This document shows positions 33,844 to 42,914 of a stretch of DNA of 64,000 bases, one piece after another. The stretch spans positions 372,001-436,000 of the forward strand of contig NZ_JAFBBV010000001.1 in assembly GCF_016907365.1 (NCBI RefSeq), written 5' to 3'. The stretch comes from Oerskovia paurometabola (GTDB lineage Bacteria > Actinomycetota > Actinomycetes > Actinomycetales > Cellulomonadaceae). Below the pieces are notes generated by a model that did not search any database, had not been told where the DNA came from, and was given only the letters and a program-made list of their open reading frames with translations. A program made the position numbers and the translations under genes. Each line of letters begins with the position of its first letter. The first letter of the stretch is position 1.

Positions 33844-35130
33844 ATGAAGACTCGTGGTGCGTCCATCGCCGCATGCCTCACGATCGGCACCCTGTTCCTC
33901 ACCGCTTGCGGAAGCGGCGGAGACAGCGACGCCGGTGGAGACTCCGGCCCGATCACGCTGAAGTTCCAGTCGCTGTCCGACCAGCCCGCGGCCATCGCCG
34001 CGACCGAGAGCATCGTCTCCGACTGGAACGAGGCCAACCCCGACGTCCAGGTCGAGATCGTCCCCGCAGGGTGGGACGGCATCTACGACAAGCTCATCAC
34101 GCAGTTCAACGGTGGTGCGGCGCCGGACATCATCCACTACGAGGCCGCGAGCATCGTGCCCTTCGCGGCGGACGGCTACCTGGCCGACCTCTCCGAGTAC
34201 ATGTCCGACGAGTTCCGCGCGGACGTCCCCGAGGGCATCCTCGACGCGGTCACGGTCGACGACAAGGTCATCGCGTACCCCACCGAGCTCCAGTCCTACA
34301 TGGTGTTCGCGAACAAGACGCTGCTCGACGCCGCAGGTGTCGCGATCCCCACGGGCGAGACCATGACGTGGGACGAGATGCGCTCGATCGCGCAGGCCAC
34401 GACCAAGGACGGCACGTACGGCCTGGGCTGGGGGCTCAAGAGCCCCACCGCCGCGTACATGTCCTTCGCGCCGGGCTTCGGCGGCACCTACTTCGAGGGC
34501 AGCGGCGCGGACGCCACGCTGACGGTCGGCGAGGGCGAGATGGCCGTGCCGAACCTCGTGGACGCCATGGCGTTCGAAGACAAGTCGATCCTGCCCGTGA
34601 CCCTGAGCCAGACCGGTTCGGAGACGCTCGCGACGTTCTACGCCGGGCAGGTCGCCATGACGATCCAGGGCTCGTTCCAGGCCGCGAACATCGCGACCGA
34701 CGCCCCCGAGGGCTTCGACTGGATCGTGCTCCCGCCGCTCGAGGGGTCGGAGGGCGCCCAGCAGGCCGCCAACCCGCAGACCCTGTCCGTGAACATCGAC
34801 TCCGAGCACGTCGAGGAGTCCGCGGAGTTCATCGAGTTCTTCACGCAGACCGACAACCTGGCCGCCCTCAACGAGGCCGACGCCCTCATCCCCGCGACGA
34901 CGTCCGCGCAGGAGGCCCTCGCGGCCAAGCTCGGCACCGAGAACGGCTGGGACGTCATCCTCTCCTCGGGCCAGCACCTCGTGTCCGCGCCGTACCTCTT
35001 CGTCGACGCCTACGCGCAGTGGAAGGACACGGTCGCGACGCCGGCCTACCAGCGCTTCCTCGCGCAGGAGATCGACGCCGACGGCGTGGCGACCGAGCTG
35101 ACGGCCGGCTGGGAAGAGATCACCAAGTAG
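33844..35130 (+). CDS. ABC transporter substrate-binding lipoprotein
   Basis: 428 residues. Lipobox LTAC with Cys22 after a short signal; then a Gly/Ser/Asp-rich linker and an SBP1 fold (ITLKFQSLSDQPAAIAATESIVSDWNEANPDVQVEIVPAG, PDIIHYEAASIVPFAADGYLADLSEYM). The start is ATG 33844 with AAAGGCAG upstream, separated by 80 nt from the permease. It captures the substrate of this operon outside the membrane. A strong hairpin directly follows the stop and may set its higher expression relative to downstream genes. Confidence 0.88.
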   Translation: MKTRGASIAACLTIGTLFLTACGSGGDSDAGGDSGPITLKFQSLSDQPAAIAATESIVSDWNEANPDVQVEIVPAGWDGIYDKLITQFNGGAAPDIIHYEAASIVPFAADGYLADLSEYMSDEFRADVPEGILDAVTVDDKVIAYPTELQSYMVFANKTLLDAAGVAIPTGETMTWDEMRSIAQATTKDGTYGLGWGLKSPTAAYMSFAPGFGGTYFEGSGADATLTVGEGEMAVPNLVDAMAFEDKSILPVTLSQTGSETLATFYAGQVAMTIQGSFQAANIATDAPEGFDWIVLPPLEGSEGAQQAANPQTLSVNIDSEHVEESAEFIEFFTQTDNLAALNEADALIPATTSAQEALAAKLGTENGWDVILSSGQHLVSAPYLFVDAYAQWKDTVATPAYQRFLAQEIDADGVATELTAGWEEITK

Positions 35131-35136
35131 TGCAAC

Positions 35137-35173
35137 CCGTGCGGACGGCCGGGCAGACCGGCCGTCCGCACGG
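35137..35173 (+). terminator. Intra-operon hairpin after the binding-protein gene
   Basis: A perfect 16-bp stem (CCGTGCGGACGGCCGG and complement) with loop GCAGA, 6 nt after the stop and with no T-run. It can stabilise the upstream mRNA or terminate part of the transcripts, so that the catabolic genes are made at lower level. Confidence 0.7.
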
Positions 35174-35237
35174 ACGACGACCACGGGTGGCCGCGAGTCG
35201 CCCGGACGCAGAACGACGAACGACAGGGAGTGACCTC

Positions 35238-36416
35238 GTGAGCTGGCTGGACGAGAAGGCAGTGGCGGTGATCACCGGCGCAGCCGTCGGCGACGCGCTG
35301 GGTGGGGCGACCGAGGGGTGGACCCCGGAGCAGATCGAGGAGCGCCACGGCGGACGGGTCACGGGCATCGTCGGGCCGTTCTACCCGAACTGGCAGGACG
35401 CCCGCCCCATCGCGCCGTACCACAAGGGCGACGGCCACATCACGGACGACACCCTCATGACGCAGGCGCTCGTCGAGGTCTACGCCAAGCGCCGCGCGCA
35501 CCTCGACGCGTACGCCGTGGCCGAGGACCTGGTCCCGCTCATGATCGGCGAGCCCCGCTGGATCCCCGAGCTCGAGTCGACCGCCCTGCTGCTGCAGCGT
35601 GTGTTCCTCGCGGAGAAGTGGATCGTCGCGCGCCTCCACTACGGGCACGTCGACCCTCGCGAGGCGGGCGTCGGGAACATCGTCAACTGCGGCGCGGCCA
35701 TGTACGTGGCCCCCGTGGGGCTGGCCAACGCGGGCGACCCGCGCGGCGCGTACGCCGAGGCGATCGACCTGACCGGCGCCCACCAGGCGAGCTACGGCCG
35801 TGAGGCCGCGGGCGTGTTCGCGGCCATGGTCGCGGCGGCGGTCGCGCCCGGTGCGAGCGTCGAGGACGTCGTGGCCGCCGCGCTCGACGTCGCGCACGAC
35901 GGGACGCTCGCCGCGCTGCGCGCGGTCGTCGACGCGTTCGACGGCTGGACCACGGTCCCCACGACCGACGAGGAGGAGCGCGCCCTGGCGCGCAGGATCC
36001 GCGAGGTCGTGGCGCCCTTCGACTCGGTGGGCCCCGAGTACCGGCAGATGTCGATGGACGCCCGTCGCCCCTCGCGCACCAAGGCCATCGAGGAGCTGCC
36101 CGCCGCGCTCGGGTTCGTGCTGGGCCACCGCGGCGACTTCCGCGGTGCGGTGCTCGGCGCGGTCAACTACGGGCGCGACGCCGACTCGATCGCGGTCATG
36201 GCAGGGGCGATCACGGCCGGGCTCGGCGGGACCGAGGTCGTGCCGACCGAGTGGCTCGACGAGATCGAGCGCGCGAGCCGGACCGACGTCCGCGCGACCG
36301 GACGCCTCATGGGGCAGGTCGCGGGCGACATCCTGCGCGCCGACCGCGAGGCCGCGAAGGCTCGCCTCCTGGCCCTCGACGAGATCGAGGCCGCGACGGT
36401 GGGAGCCTCGGCGTGA
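35238..36416 (+). CDS. ADP-ribosylglycohydrolase family protein (first of pair)
   Basis: 392 residues, GTG start. The ARH/DraG fold is clear: AVITGAAVGDALGGATEGW, metal motif GHITDDTLMTQ and C-terminal NYGRDADSIAVMAGAITAG, which supply the paired Asp ligands of a binuclear Mg site. These enzymes cleave N- or O-glycosidic bonds at the anomeric carbon of ribose. Within a sugar-uptake operon with a ribokinase-like gene, hydrolysis of an imported ribosyl compound is more likely than protein de-ADP-ribosylation. The stop overlaps the next start (GTGA). Confidence 0.82.
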   Translation: MSWLDEKAVAVITGAAVGDALGGATEGWTPEQIEERHGGRVTGIVGPFYPNWQDARPIAPYHKGDGHITDDTLMTQALVEVYAKRRAHLDAYAVAEDLVPLMIGEPRWIPELESTALLLQRVFLAEKWIVARLHYGHVDPREAGVGNIVNCGAAMYVAPVGLANAGDPRGAYAEAIDLTGAHQASYGREAAGVFAAMVAAAVAPGASVEDVVAAALDVAHDGTLAALRAVVDAFDGWTTVPTTDEEERALARRIREVVAPFDSVGPEYRQMSMDARRPSRTKAIEELPAALGFVLGHRGDFRGAVLGAVNYGRDADSIAVMAGAITAGLGGTEVVPTEWLDEIERASRTDVRATGRLMGQVAGDILRADREAAKARLLALDEIEAATVGASA

Positions 36417-37807
36417 GACTCACCTGGGCCCAGCCCGAGGACCTGCTCGCGCACGAGCTCGTCCAGTCGACCATCGAGGGCAAGGACGTCTCCGCGGTCG
36501 TCGCACGATGGACCGCGGCGGGCGGCGACGTCGTCCCGGCCGTGAGCGGCGCGGGCCCCGTGCCCGCGCCCCCGGCGCTGCGCACCCTGGCGCGCGAGCT
36601 CCTCGACGAGCTCGACGCCCTGTCCGCGGCGCCGGCCCCGGCCGAGCCGGACGGGTGGGCGCAGATCGCCGCGCTCCTCCCAGCACCCCCGGCTCTCCCC
36701 ACGGTGCCCGACGACGAGCTCGCCCGCCGCGTGCACGGCGCCTGGACCGGACGCTCGGCAGGGTGCCTCCTGGGCAAGCCCGTCGAGAAGATCCCGCGCC
36801 AGGGCATCGAGGAGATCCTGCGGGCGACGGGCCGCTGGCCCCTGGCCACGTGGTTCACGGCGGTCGGGCTCCCCGAGGACGTCGCGGCGCGCTGGCCCTG
36901 GAACCGGCGCAGCGCCCCGACCTCGCTCGAGGAGAACATCGACGGGATGCCCGAGGACGACGACCTCAACTACCCGATCCTCGCGCTCGCCCTGCTCGAG
37001 AAGCACGGCACGGGCTTCACGACCGACGACGTCGCCCAGCTCTGGCTCGACAACCTGCCCGCGGGGCGCGTCTTCACCGCGGAGCGCGCGGCGTACCGCA
37101 ACATCCTCGACGCGCGTCCCGTGCCCGAGACCGCGACGCACCAGAACCCGTTCCGCGAGTGGATCGGTGCGCTCATCCGCACCGACGTGCTCGGGTGGGT
37201 CGCCCCGGGAGACGTCCGGAGCGCGGCGTACCTCGCATGGGTCGACGCGCGCCTGAGCCACACGCGCAACGGCGTCTACGGCGCCATGTGGGCGGCTGCG
37301 CTCGCATCGGCCTCGATGGTCTGCGCGAGCGTCGAGGACGTGCTCGACGCGGCGCACACCGTGCTGCCCCCGGACAGCCGGATCGCGCAGGCCGTCCGCC
37401 TGGGCCGCGAGGCCGCGCAGGACGGCGACGTGAGCGTCGGTCTTGACCGGATCCACGCCGCGTACGGGGACCTGCACTGGGTCCACGTGCTCAACAACGC
37501 GGCCGTGATCGCCTACGCCCTGACCAAGGGTGCGGGGGACTTCGGGTCGAGCGTCTCGATCGCGGTCACCGCGGGCTGGGACACCGACTCGGCCGCCGCG
37601 ACCGTGGGGGGCGTCGTCGGTGCCCTGCTCGGGACCGACGGGATCGGGGAGCGGTGGACCGCGCCGCTCGACGGTCGCATCGCGACCTCGCTCCCCGGCG
37701 GGGAGCAGCGCATCGACGACCTCGCGGCGCGAACGCTCGCGCTGCGGCTCACGGAAGCGGTGGTCCCTGCGGCCGACACTGCCGACACTGCGGGGGCCGG
37801 CGCATGA
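36413..37807 (+). CDS. ADP-ribosylglycohydrolase family protein (second of pair)
   Basis: 464 residues, GTG start in the stop of the first. An unmatched ~105-residue N-terminal region precedes the ARH core (ELARRVHGAWTGRSAGCLLGKPVEK). The first metal motif is altered, reading MPEDDDLNYPILALALLEKHG instead of TDDT, while the C-terminal AGWDTDSAAATVGGVVGALLG is normal. It may act on a different glycoside or form a heterodimer with the first. It overlaps the kinase start (ATGA). Confidence 0.78.
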   Translation: MRLTWAQPEDLLAHELVQSTIEGKDVSAVVARWTAAGGDVVPAVSGAGPVPAPPALRTLARELLDELDALSAAPAPAEPDGWAQIAALLPAPPALPTVPDDELARRVHGAWTGRSAGCLLGKPVEKIPRQGIEEILRATGRWPLATWFTAVGLPEDVAARWPWNRRSAPTSLEENIDGMPEDDDLNYPILALALLEKHGTGFTTDDVAQLWLDNLPAGRVFTAERAAYRNILDARPVPETATHQNPFREWIGALIRTDVLGWVAPGDVRSAAYLAWVDARLSHTRNGVYGAMWAAALASASMVCASVEDVLDAAHTVLPPDSRIAQAVRLGREAAQDGDVSVGLDRIHAAYGDLHWVHVLNNAAVIAYALTKGAGDFGSSVSIAVTAGWDTDSAAATVGGVVGALLGTDGIGERWTAPLDGRIATSLPGGEQRIDDLAARTLALRLTEAVVPAADTADTAGAGA

Positions 37808-38757
37808 GCCCCGACCCGAGCGCGCACCGCCGGGGGAGCGTCGTCGTCGTCGGCTCGGCCAACGTCGACCTCGTGGTCGACGTCCCCCGGCACCCCGGCG
37901 GCGGCGAGACGATCCTCGGCGGCGACCTGCGCCGCAGCCCCGGCGGCAAGGGGGCCAACCAGGCCGTCGCCGCGGCCCGGGCGGGCGGCGCCGACACGAC
38001 CTTCGTCGGAGCCCTCGGCCGCGACGAGTCGGGCGAGCTGCTGCTCGCCTCGCTCGACGGCGCAGGGGTGCGCACCGACCTCGTCGAGCGCACTGCGGCC
38101 CCCACGGGCACCGCGCTCATCACGGTCTCGCCCGACGGCGAGAACGCGATCGTCGTCGCCCCGGGGGCGAACTCCCACGTGCGTATCGGCCCGGAGCAGG
38201 CCGAGCGGATCGGCGCCGCGGACGTCGTCCTGGCGCAGCTCGAGATCCCGCTCGACGTCGTCCTCGCCGCGGGTGCCGCTCGCAGGCCGGGGGCTGTGCT
38301 CGCGCTCAACGCCGCACCGTCCCGCGACCTGCCCGACGAGATGTGGGCCGCGCTCGACCTGCTGATCGTCAACGAGCACGAGGCGCGCGACCTCGCGGGG
38401 GAGGCCGCCGCCCCCACGGACCCCGTCGACGCCGCCGAGCACCTGGCCGCGACCCTGCTCGCCAGGGTGCCCGCCGTCGTCGTGACGCTCGGCGGTGCAG
38501 GGTGCCTGGTCGCCCAGCGTGGCTCGGCCCCCGTCCGCGTCCCGGCCCCGCGCGTCGACGCCGTCGACACGACCGGCGCGGGCGACACCTTCTGCGGCGT
38601 GCTCGCCGCCGCTCTCGCGGGCGGGTCCACCCTCGTGGACGCCGCCCGGACCGCCTCGTTCGCAGGCGCCCTGGCCGTGACCCGGCCCGGCGCCCAGGAC
38701 GCCGTGCCCACGGCCGACGAGGTCACCACCTTCGCGCACTCGGAGCAGCAGCCATGA
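37804..38757 (+). CDS. PfkB-family sugar kinase (ribokinase-like)
   Basis: 317 residues. Substrate loop GGKGANQ (47-53), N-terminal VVVGSANVDLVVDVPRHPGGGE of ribokinases, and the ATP/catalytic motif VDTTGAGDTFCG near residue 256-266. It phosphorylates a pentose or related furanose, plausibly the sugar released by the ARH enzymes. Coupled by ATGA overlaps on both sides. Confidence 0.85.
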   Translation: MSPDPSAHRRGSVVVVGSANVDLVVDVPRHPGGGETILGGDLRRSPGGKGANQAVAAARAGGADTTFVGALGRDESGELLLASLDGAGVRTDLVERTAAPTGTALITVSPDGENAIVVAPGANSHVRIGPEQAERIGAADVVLAQLEIPLDVVLAAGAARRPGAVLALNAAPSRDLPDEMWAALDLLIVNEHEARDLAGEAAAPTDPVDAAEHLAATLLARVPAVVVTLGGAGCLVAQRGSAPVRVPAPRVDAVDTTGAGDTFCGVLAAALAGGSTLVDAARTASFAGALAVTRPGAQDAVPTADEVTTFAHSEQQP

Positions 38758-40805
38758 GCTACACGTTCGACCCGCTCGTCCCCCGCCCCATCGACCTCCC
38801 GACGGTCGTCCCGCTCGACGCCGCCACCGGTGCCACCGCCGACGCCACGCAGGATCTCGCCGCGCTCGACCAGGCGAAGATCTTCGCCGCGCCCGACGAC
38901 CCGGCGCAGTGGGCCGCGTGGCGCGAGCGGCTCGAGGCGTGGCGCACCGACGCGCGCGAGCGCCACGGCTTCACGGGCGCCGTGTACGAGCGTCCCCAGG
39001 CCGCGTGGGCCGCGAGCTGCTTCACGATCGCGCAGGTCTGGCTGTGGGACGAGCTGCTCTACTCGTTCGAGGAGAACCGCTTCACGCCCGAACGCTTCCT
39101 GGCCGACGCGCGCGAGCGCTTCGCGGACCTCGACGCCGTGGTGCTGTGGCACGCGTACCCGGTGATCGGGATCGACGACCGCAACCAGTGGGACTTCTAC
39201 CGCGACGTCCCGGGCCTCACGGGGCCGGACGGCCTGGTCGCGACCCTGCACGCCGCAGGCCTGCACGTGTTCGTCGACTTCAACCCGTGGGACACGGGCA
39301 CGCGCCGCGGCGAGGACGACCTGACCGAGCTCGCCGCGGTCGTCGCGGACCTTCCCGCGGACGGCGTCTTCCTCGACACGCTCAAGAAGGCCGAGCCCGA
39401 GCTCGTCGAGCGGCTCGAGGCCGCCCGGCCGGGCATCGTGCTGGAGGGCGAGTCCAAGCTCGCGGTCGAGCGCATCGAGGACCACTCGTCGTCGTGGGCG
39501 CAGTTCTTCGCCGACTCGCCCGTGCCGGGCGTGCTGCGCGCGCACTGGTACGAGCGCCGCCACATGCAGCACCACGTGCGCCGCTGGAACCGCGACCACA
39601 CCGACGAGCTGCAGTCCGCCTGGATCAACGGCGTGGGCGTCATGGTGTGGGAGGTCGTGTTCGGGGTGTGGGTCGGGTGGAGCGAGCGCGACGCCGCGAC
39701 CCTGCGCCGTATGGTCACGGTCCAGCGCGCTGCCAAGGACCTGCTGCTCGACGGCGAGTGGACCCCGCTCACGGACCTCGCCCCCGAGGCGCGCGAGGCG
39801 GGCGTGCACGCGTCCCTCTTCTCGCACGAGGGCGTCTCGGTGTGGACGCTCGTCAACCGCAGCGAGCAGGACTACACGGGACCGGTGCTCACCGGCGCGC
39901 CCGCCGGGCGCGTGATCGACCTGACCGGACCAGTGATCCCGGGGCGCGGCATCGCCGCGCTCGTGCACGTCGCCCCCGGCGCCGAGGAGCCCGACTGGCT
40001 CCCCGGCCTGGTCGAGGACATGCGCCGCCACGCGCCCAGCGCCGACGCACGGTTCCCGCACCGCCTCGCGCGCCGGATCGTGCCGGAGGTCCCGGCATCC
40101 TGGGCCGACGGCGCACCGACCCACGCCGGGACCGGGCCGGGCCGGGACGCGGAGGCGAGCGCCGTCGTCGTGCCTGCGGGGCCCTACGTCCTGACCGTGC
40201 GCTACCGCGCCCGCGAGACCGGGATGTACCAGGGCGCGCCGTACGTCGAGGAGTGGAAGCCCCTCGCGCCGCGCCTGCACGACCCGCGCACGCTCCAGCG
40301 CGACGGCGAGCTCGCCGCTCCCGTCGCGGTCGCGGCGACCGAGGTCACCAACGCGCAGTTCGCGGCGTTCGTCGACGCCACGGGCTACCGACCGGCCACC
40401 CGGCACCGGTTCCTCGCACACTGGGTGGACGGGCGACCGCCCGCGGGGCGCGAGGACGAGCCCGTGACGTTCGTCGACCTCGACGACGCGCGCGCCTACA
40501 GCGCGTGGCGCGGAGGCCGCCTCCCGAGCGAGGACGAGTGGCAGCTCGCGGGGGAGACGGGCGGCCTGCTGCGCGGCGCGCCCGTCGTGTGGAACTGGAC
40601 GGAGAGCGAGCACAGCGACGGCCGCACGCGGTACGTCATGCTCAAGGGCGGTGCGGACCACGAGTCGACCGGTTCCGAGTGGTACTTCGACGGCGGCGTC
40701 CAGCGCCCCGAGTTCAGCGCCAAGCTGCTCCTGCCTGGTCTGGGTCTGGCGCGCAGCGCGAGCATCGGCTTCCGCTGCGCGTGGACCGTGGAGGTGACGG
40801 CATGA
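38754..40805 (+). CDS. Putative glycoside-hydrolase-like barrel fused to a SUMF1/FGE-like domain
   Basis: 683 residues, ATG overlapping the kinase stop. The N-terminal ~450 residues look like a TIM-barrel hydrolase: VYERPQAAWAASCFTIAQVWLWDE, FVDFNPWDTGTRRGEDDL, GVFLDTLKKAEPEL, IVLEGESKLAVERIED, with acidic residues at strand ends and a C-terminal all-beta part. From about residue 510 there is a SUMF1 (formylglycine-generating enzyme-type) domain: TEVTNAQFAAFVDATGY, PVTFVDLDDARAYSAWRGGRLPSEDEWQ, ending SIGFRCAW. The paired active-site Cys of true FGE are not evident, so this domain is probably a ligand-binding or structural C-type-lectin fold. No signal peptide. The enzyme's reaction is unknown. 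Confidence 0.7.
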   Translation: MSYTFDPLVPRPIDLPTVVPLDAATGATADATQDLAALDQAKIFAAPDDPAQWAAWRERLEAWRTDARERHGFTGAVYERPQAAWAASCFTIAQVWLWDELLYSFEENRFTPERFLADARERFADLDAVVLWHAYPVIGIDDRNQWDFYRDVPGLTGPDGLVATLHAAGLHVFVDFNPWDTGTRRGEDDLTELAAVVADLPADGVFLDTLKKAEPELVERLEAARPGIVLEGESKLAVERIEDHSSSWAQFFADSPVPGVLRAHWYERRHMQHHVRRWNRDHTDELQSAWINGVGVMVWEVVFGVWVGWSERDAATLRRMVTVQRAAKDLLLDGEWTPLTDLAPEAREAGVHASLFSHEGVSVWTLVNRSEQDYTGPVLTGAPAGRVIDLTGPVIPGRGIAALVHVAPGAEEPDWLPGLVEDMRRHAPSADARFPHRLARRIVPEVPASWADGAPTHAGTGPGRDAEASAVVVPAGPYVLTVRYRARETGMYQGAPYVEEWKPLAPRLHDPRTLQRDGELAAPVAVAATEVTNAQFAAFVDATGYRPATRHRFLAHWVDGRPPAGREDEPVTFVDLDDARAYSAWRGGRLPSEDEWQLAGETGGLLRGAPVVWNWTESEHSDGRTRYVMLKGGADHESTGSEWYFDGGVQRPEFSAKLLLPGLGLARSASIGFRCAWTVEVTA

Positions 40806-42010
40806 CCGTCTCGCGCAACCCGCAGGACGGAGCGCTCGCGGGGCTCAAGGTCGTCGACGCCTCGACGCTCTTCGCGGGGCCCATGGCGGCCATGCACCTG
40901 GGCGACATGGGGGCCGACGTGATCAAGGTCGAGCACCCCACCAAGCCCGACCCCTCGCGCGGGCACGGCGCCTCGAAGGACGGCGTCAACCTCTGGTGGA
41001 AGACGCTCGGGCGCAACAAGCGCGCCGTGACCGTCAACCTGTCGAGCGACGGCGGGCGCGAGGTCTTCCTGGCGCTCGCAGCAGAGGCCGACGTCGTGAT
41101 CGAGAACTTCCGTCCCGGGACGCTCGAGCGCTGGGGCCTGGGCTACGACGAGCTCTCGGCGCACAACCCACGCCTCGTGCTCGCGCGCATCAGCGGGTTC
41201 GGGCAGGTGGGGCCGTACCGGTCGCGGCCCGGGTTCGGGACGCTCGCCGAGGCCATGAGCGGGTTCGCGGCCATGACGGGCGAGGCAGACGGCCCGCCGA
41301 CCCTGCCGCCGTTCGGCCTCGCGGACGGCGTCGCGTCGCTCGCGACCGCGTTCGCGGTCATGGTCGCGCTCCAGAGCCGTGAGCGCACGGGGCGCGGCCA
41401 GGTCGTCGACACCGCGATCATCGAGCCCATCCTCGCGATGCTCGGGCCCCAGATCACGCGGTGGGACCAGCTGCGGACCGTGCAGCCGCGCACGGGCAAC
41501 CGCTCGGCGAACAACGCGCCGCGCAACACGTACCGCACGAGCGACGGCCAGTGGGTCGCGGTCTCGACCTCGGCGCAGTCGATCGCCGAGCGCGTCATGC
41601 GCCTCGTCGGGCACCCCGAGGTCATCGACGAGCCGTGGTTCGCGGTGGGGGCCGAGCGCGCCCAGCACGCCGACGAGCTCGACGCGGCCGTGGGCGGCTG
41701 GATCGCGCAGCGCACGCGCGACGAGGTCGTGGCGGCGTTCGAGGAGGCGCAGGCCGCGGTCGCGCCCATCTACGACGCGCAGGACATCGTGGGCGACCCG
41801 CAATTCCAGGCGCTCGGCACGCTCCACGAGATCGAGGACCCCGACCTCGGGCCCATGCTCATGCAGGGCCCGCTGTTCCGGCTCTCGGACCACGACGGCG
41901 TCATCGGGTTCACGGGCCGTGCGCACGGCGCCGACACCGACGAGGTGCTGGGCGAGCTGGGCTTCGACGCCGAGCGCGTCGCCGCGCTGCGGGAGGCGGG
42001 GGCCGTATGA
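40802..42010 (+). CDS. CaiB/BaiF-family (class III) CoA-transferase
   Basis: 402 residues. Family features: LAGLKVVDASTLFAGPMAAMHLGDMGADVIKVEHP, IENFRPGTLERWGLGYDEL, ISGFGQVGPYRSRPGFGTLAEAMSGFAAMTGE with the catalytic-Asp-bearing region and GRGQVVDTAIIEP. Transfers CoA between carboxylic acids. Coupled to the lyase gene by ATGA, giving a transferase-lyase pair of the kind that activates and then cleaves hydroxy-acids (malyl-CoA, citramalyl-CoA). Confidence 0.87.
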   Translation: MTVSRNPQDGALAGLKVVDASTLFAGPMAAMHLGDMGADVIKVEHPTKPDPSRGHGASKDGVNLWWKTLGRNKRAVTVNLSSDGGREVFLALAAEADVVIENFRPGTLERWGLGYDELSAHNPRLVLARISGFGQVGPYRSRPGFGTLAEAMSGFAAMTGEADGPPTLPPFGLADGVASLATAFAVMVALQSRERTGRGQVVDTAIIEPILAMLGPQITRWDQLRTVQPRTGNRSANNAPRNTYRTSDGQWVAVSTSAQSIAERVMRLVGHPEVIDEPWFAVGAERAQHADELDAAVGGWIAQRTRDEVVAAFEEAQAAVAPIYDAQDIVGDPQFQALGTLHEIEDPDLGPMLMQGPLFRLSDHDGVIGFTGRAHGADTDEVLGELGFDAERVAALREAGAV

Positions 42011-42837
42011 GCACCCCGCCGCTCACGCTGCTCTACGCCCCGGGAGACCGGCCCGACCGCGTCGCCAAGGCGTTCGCGACGTCGGCCGACGTCGTGATCG
42101 TCGACCTCGAGGACGCGGTCGCCCCGGCGGCCAAGGAGTCCGCGCGCGCCTCGGCCGTCGCGCTGCTGGCCGAGGTCTCGCGCCGGGTCCAGGTGCGCGT
42201 CAACCAGCGCGGCACGCCCTGGCACGCCGACGACGTCGTGGCGGTCGCGATGCTGCCACGCGCCGTGGGGGCTCGCGTGCCCAAGGTCGAGTCGGCCGAC
42301 GAGGTCCGCGACCTCGCCGCCGCGCTGCCCGGGCGCGACCTGCACCTGCTGATCGAGTCGGCGCTCGGGGTCGAGCGCGCATTCGAGATCGCGTCCGCCT
42401 CGCCCCAGGTGGCGTCGGTCGGGCTGGGCGAGGCCGACCTGCGCTCGGACCTGCGCGTGGACGACGACGGCGCGCTAGCCTGGGTGCGCAGCCGCCTCGT
42501 GGTCGCGGCGCGGGCCGCCGGACTGCCGTCGCCGTCCATGTCGGCGTACACGCACGTCAAGGACCTCGACGGGCTCGTGGCCTCGTGCCGCGCGGGCCGT
42601 GCGCTCGGCTTCCTGGGGCGCACCGCGATCCACCCCGTCCAGCTCGACCCCATCCGCGAGGCGTTCCTCCCGAGCACCGACGAGGTGTCGCGAGCGCGCG
42701 AGGTGCTCGACCGCGTCGGCACCGCGGCCGCGCGCGGGGTCGGGGCGATCGCGCTCCCCGACGGCACGTTCCTCGACGTCGCGATGGTCGAGCGCGCGCG
42801 CTCGGTCCTCGCGGTCGCGGGGGAGACCCCGCACTGA
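42007..42837 (+). CDS. CitE-like (HpcH/HpaI) CoA-ester lyase
   Basis: 276 residues. The CitE family TIM barrel begins LLYAPGDRPDRVAKAFATSADVVIVDLEDAVAP, then VRVNQRGTPWHADDV, VPKVESADEV, LIESALGVERA, VGLGEADLRSDL and GRTAIHPVQLDPI. The Mg ligands Glu (VESA/LIES region) and Asp (GEADL) are in place. Acts on a 3-hydroxy-acyl-CoA to give acetyl- or propionyl-CoA and a 2-oxo acid. Last gene of the LacI operon. Confidence 0.85.
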   Translation: MSTPPLTLLYAPGDRPDRVAKAFATSADVVIVDLEDAVAPAAKESARASAVALLAEVSRRVQVRVNQRGTPWHADDVVAVAMLPRAVGARVPKVESADEVRDLAAALPGRDLHLLIESALGVERAFEIASASPQVASVGLGEADLRSDLRVDDDGALAWVRSRLVVAARAAGLPSPSMSAYTHVKDLDGLVASCRAGRALGFLGRTAIHPVQLDPIREAFLPSTDEVSRAREVLDRVGTAAARGVGAIALPDGTFLDVAMVERARSVLAVAGETPH

Positions 42838-42914
42838 CCCTGCACCACCCGTCCGCACGCACCGGGCCGGTCTGACCCGCGCGGCCCCGATCACGCTTCT
42901 CAAAGGAGAGAACC

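Noticed and set aside
41453..42875. Arg/Ser-rich long frame across the CaiB/CitE junction
   Set aside because: Shadow of two well-supported genes in other frames.
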